From NCBI RefSeq assembly GCF_002210165.1, contig NZ_AQQP01000006.1, positions 62,001 through 126,000 of the forward strand: 64,000 nt of DNA. Direction: 5' to 3'. A model generated the notes under the pieces. That model was not told where the DNA came from. It did not search any database and was given only the letters and a program-made list of their open reading frames with translations. Positions within the stretch are counted from its first letter, which is position 1. Each line of letters begins with the position of its first letter. This DNA is from Phaeobacter sp. 22II1-1F12B (GTDB lineage Bacteria; Pseudomonadota; Alphaproteobacteria; Rhodobacterales; Rhodobacteraceae). The position numbers and the translations under genes are program-made. This document shows positions 63,336 to 64,000 of the stretch, one piece after another.

Positions 63336-64000
63336 TCAGGCGCGTTCGAACCCGCGCGCGATTTCCCAATCGGTCACGGCGGAATCAAAGCTCTCCTGCT
63401 CCCATTCCGCAGCCCGCGTATAGTGCCGGATGACCTCTTCGCCAAACGCTTCCTTGAGCATGGACGAACCCGCCATCGCCACCGTCGCCGCGATCAGCGA
63501 GGTCGGGATTTCCTTGGCCTTGCCTTCATAAGCGTCGCCGGTCAGCGGCGCGCCCGGATCAAGCTTTTCCTCGATCCCGCGAATGCCCGCCGCAAAGAGC
63601 GCGGCCATCGCCAGATAGGGGTTCATATCCGATCCCGGCACCCGGCATTCGATGCGCACGGCGGGCGAACTGTCGCCGCAGAGCCGGAAGGCCGCGGTGC
63701 GGTTGTCAACGGACCAGACCCGGCGGGTCGGGGCAAAGCTGCCTTTTTGAAAGCGTTTGTAGCTGTTGACATAGGGCGCAAGGAACCACGTCACATCGCC
63801 CGCATAGGCGAGCAAACCGCCAAGGAAATGCCGCGCCAGTTCCGACATGCCCAGATCGGCATCCTTGTCGTAAAAGACCGAATTGCCATCCTTGTCCCGC
63901 AAAGACATGTGGATATGCGCCGCCGAGCCGACCCGGTCGGGTCGCCATTTCGGCAGGAAGCTGACCGCGTGCCCCTGCTGCCAGCCGACTTCCTTGGCAG
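63336..64000 (-). CDS. Glutamine-synthetase family ligase (partial, 5' end outside window)
   Basis: C-terminal roughly 220 residues of a glutamine-synthetase-fold enzyme. The frame is open to the window edge, reading AKEVGWQQGHAVSFLPKW and continuing GSAAHIHMSLRDKDGNSVF (the HIHxSL metal/ATP motif). NSYKRFQKGSFAPTRRVWSV and RIECRVPGSDMNPYLAMAAL are the ATP-binding and C-terminal motifs. The form is that of gamma-glutamyl-amine ligases (PuuA- or GlnA4-like) rather than housekeeping GlnA, whose Tyr adenylylation region is not seen. Likely first in a run with the ALDH and iron ADH genes. Confidence 0.85.
   Translation of the reverse strand, partial: AKEVGWQQGHAVSFLPKWRPDRVGSAAHIHMSLRDKDGNSVFYDKDADLGMSELARHFLGGLLAYAGDVTWFLAPYVNSYKRFQKGSFAPTRRVWSVDNRTAAFRLCGDSSPAVRIECRVPGSDMNPYLAMAALFAAGIRGIEEKLDPGAPLTGDAYEGKAKEIPTSLIAATVAMAGSSMLKEAFGEEVIRHYTRAAEWEQESFDSAVTDWEIARGFERA

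Noticed and set aside
1-64000. tRNA, rRNA, CRISPR, insertion sequences, prophage or integration sites
   Set aside because: No cloverleaf, repeat-spacer array, transposase, integrase or long direct repeats were seen. Gene density and style are uniform.

Overview
This 64 kb window is GC-rich, almost fully coding chromosomal DNA. It most likely comes from a marine alphaproteobacterium of the Rhodobacterales (Roseobacter-type). Supporting signs are the ure gene order with a small extra gene between ureB and ureC, the DUF1127, DUF1178 and DUF952 small proteins, TRAP and ChoXWV transporters, the five-step Hut pathway with HutF, the carboxynorspermidine route, and many ATGA stop/start overlaps. I found no rRNA, tRNA, CRISPR array, insertion sequence, prophage or replication origin. 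The organism assignment is an inference from gene content and style.

Layout. (1) 1-4695, plus strand: the end of a urease operon (ureB partial, a Met-rich small protein, ureC, a DUF1127 gene, ureE, ureF, ureG). (2) 4696-9178: a signalling island of two soluble histidine kinases and three response regulators, two of which are paralogues with an unassigned helical C-terminus. (3) 9264-18932: an MFS exporter, then a carboxylic-acid uptake and CoA-activation locus made of a TRAP transporter, two enoyl-CoA hydratase-family enzymes, an acyl-CoA synthetase and two sister FadR-type regulators. The TRAP binding-protein gene dctP has a one-base frameshift. (4) 19134-24592: carboxynorspermidine dehydrogenase and decarboxylase, then the choline importer ChoXWV. 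(5) 24673-31455: a cysteine hydrolase, a VOC protein, a 2-oxoglutarate/Fe(II)-type oxygenase and a complete BMP-family ABC importer, which together look like an uncharacterised nucleobase-like catabolic unit. (6) 31901-39183: histidine utilisation (hutU, hutG, hutH, hutI divergent from hutF, hutC), with an inverted-repeat operator in the shared promoter. (7) 39180-55706: mostly housekeeping and small-enzyme genes (ptsP, lysC, SDRs, Nudix, EcsC, GNAT, flavin reductase, YedK, TPR-sulfotransferase, methyltransferase, 5'-nucleotidase, pyrD, ArsC-like, LLM oxidoreductase). (8) 55785-64000, minus strand: a ThDP enzyme, a carnitine-dehydrogenase-like 3-hydroxyacyl dehydrogenase and an acyl-CoA ligase, then a GST, an iron alcohol dehydrogenase, an aldehyde dehydrogenase and a partial glutamine-synthetase-family ligase.

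Functional theme: nitrogen and small-organic-nutrient scavenging. Urea, choline, histidine, a probable nucleobase-like compound and probably an amino-alcohol or amine are each served by an uptake or enzyme block, and PtsP offers a link to nitrogen status. The least explained parts are the RR/HK island, the oxygenase-BMP cluster, the ligase-ALDH-ADH block and the small protein inside the urease operon.
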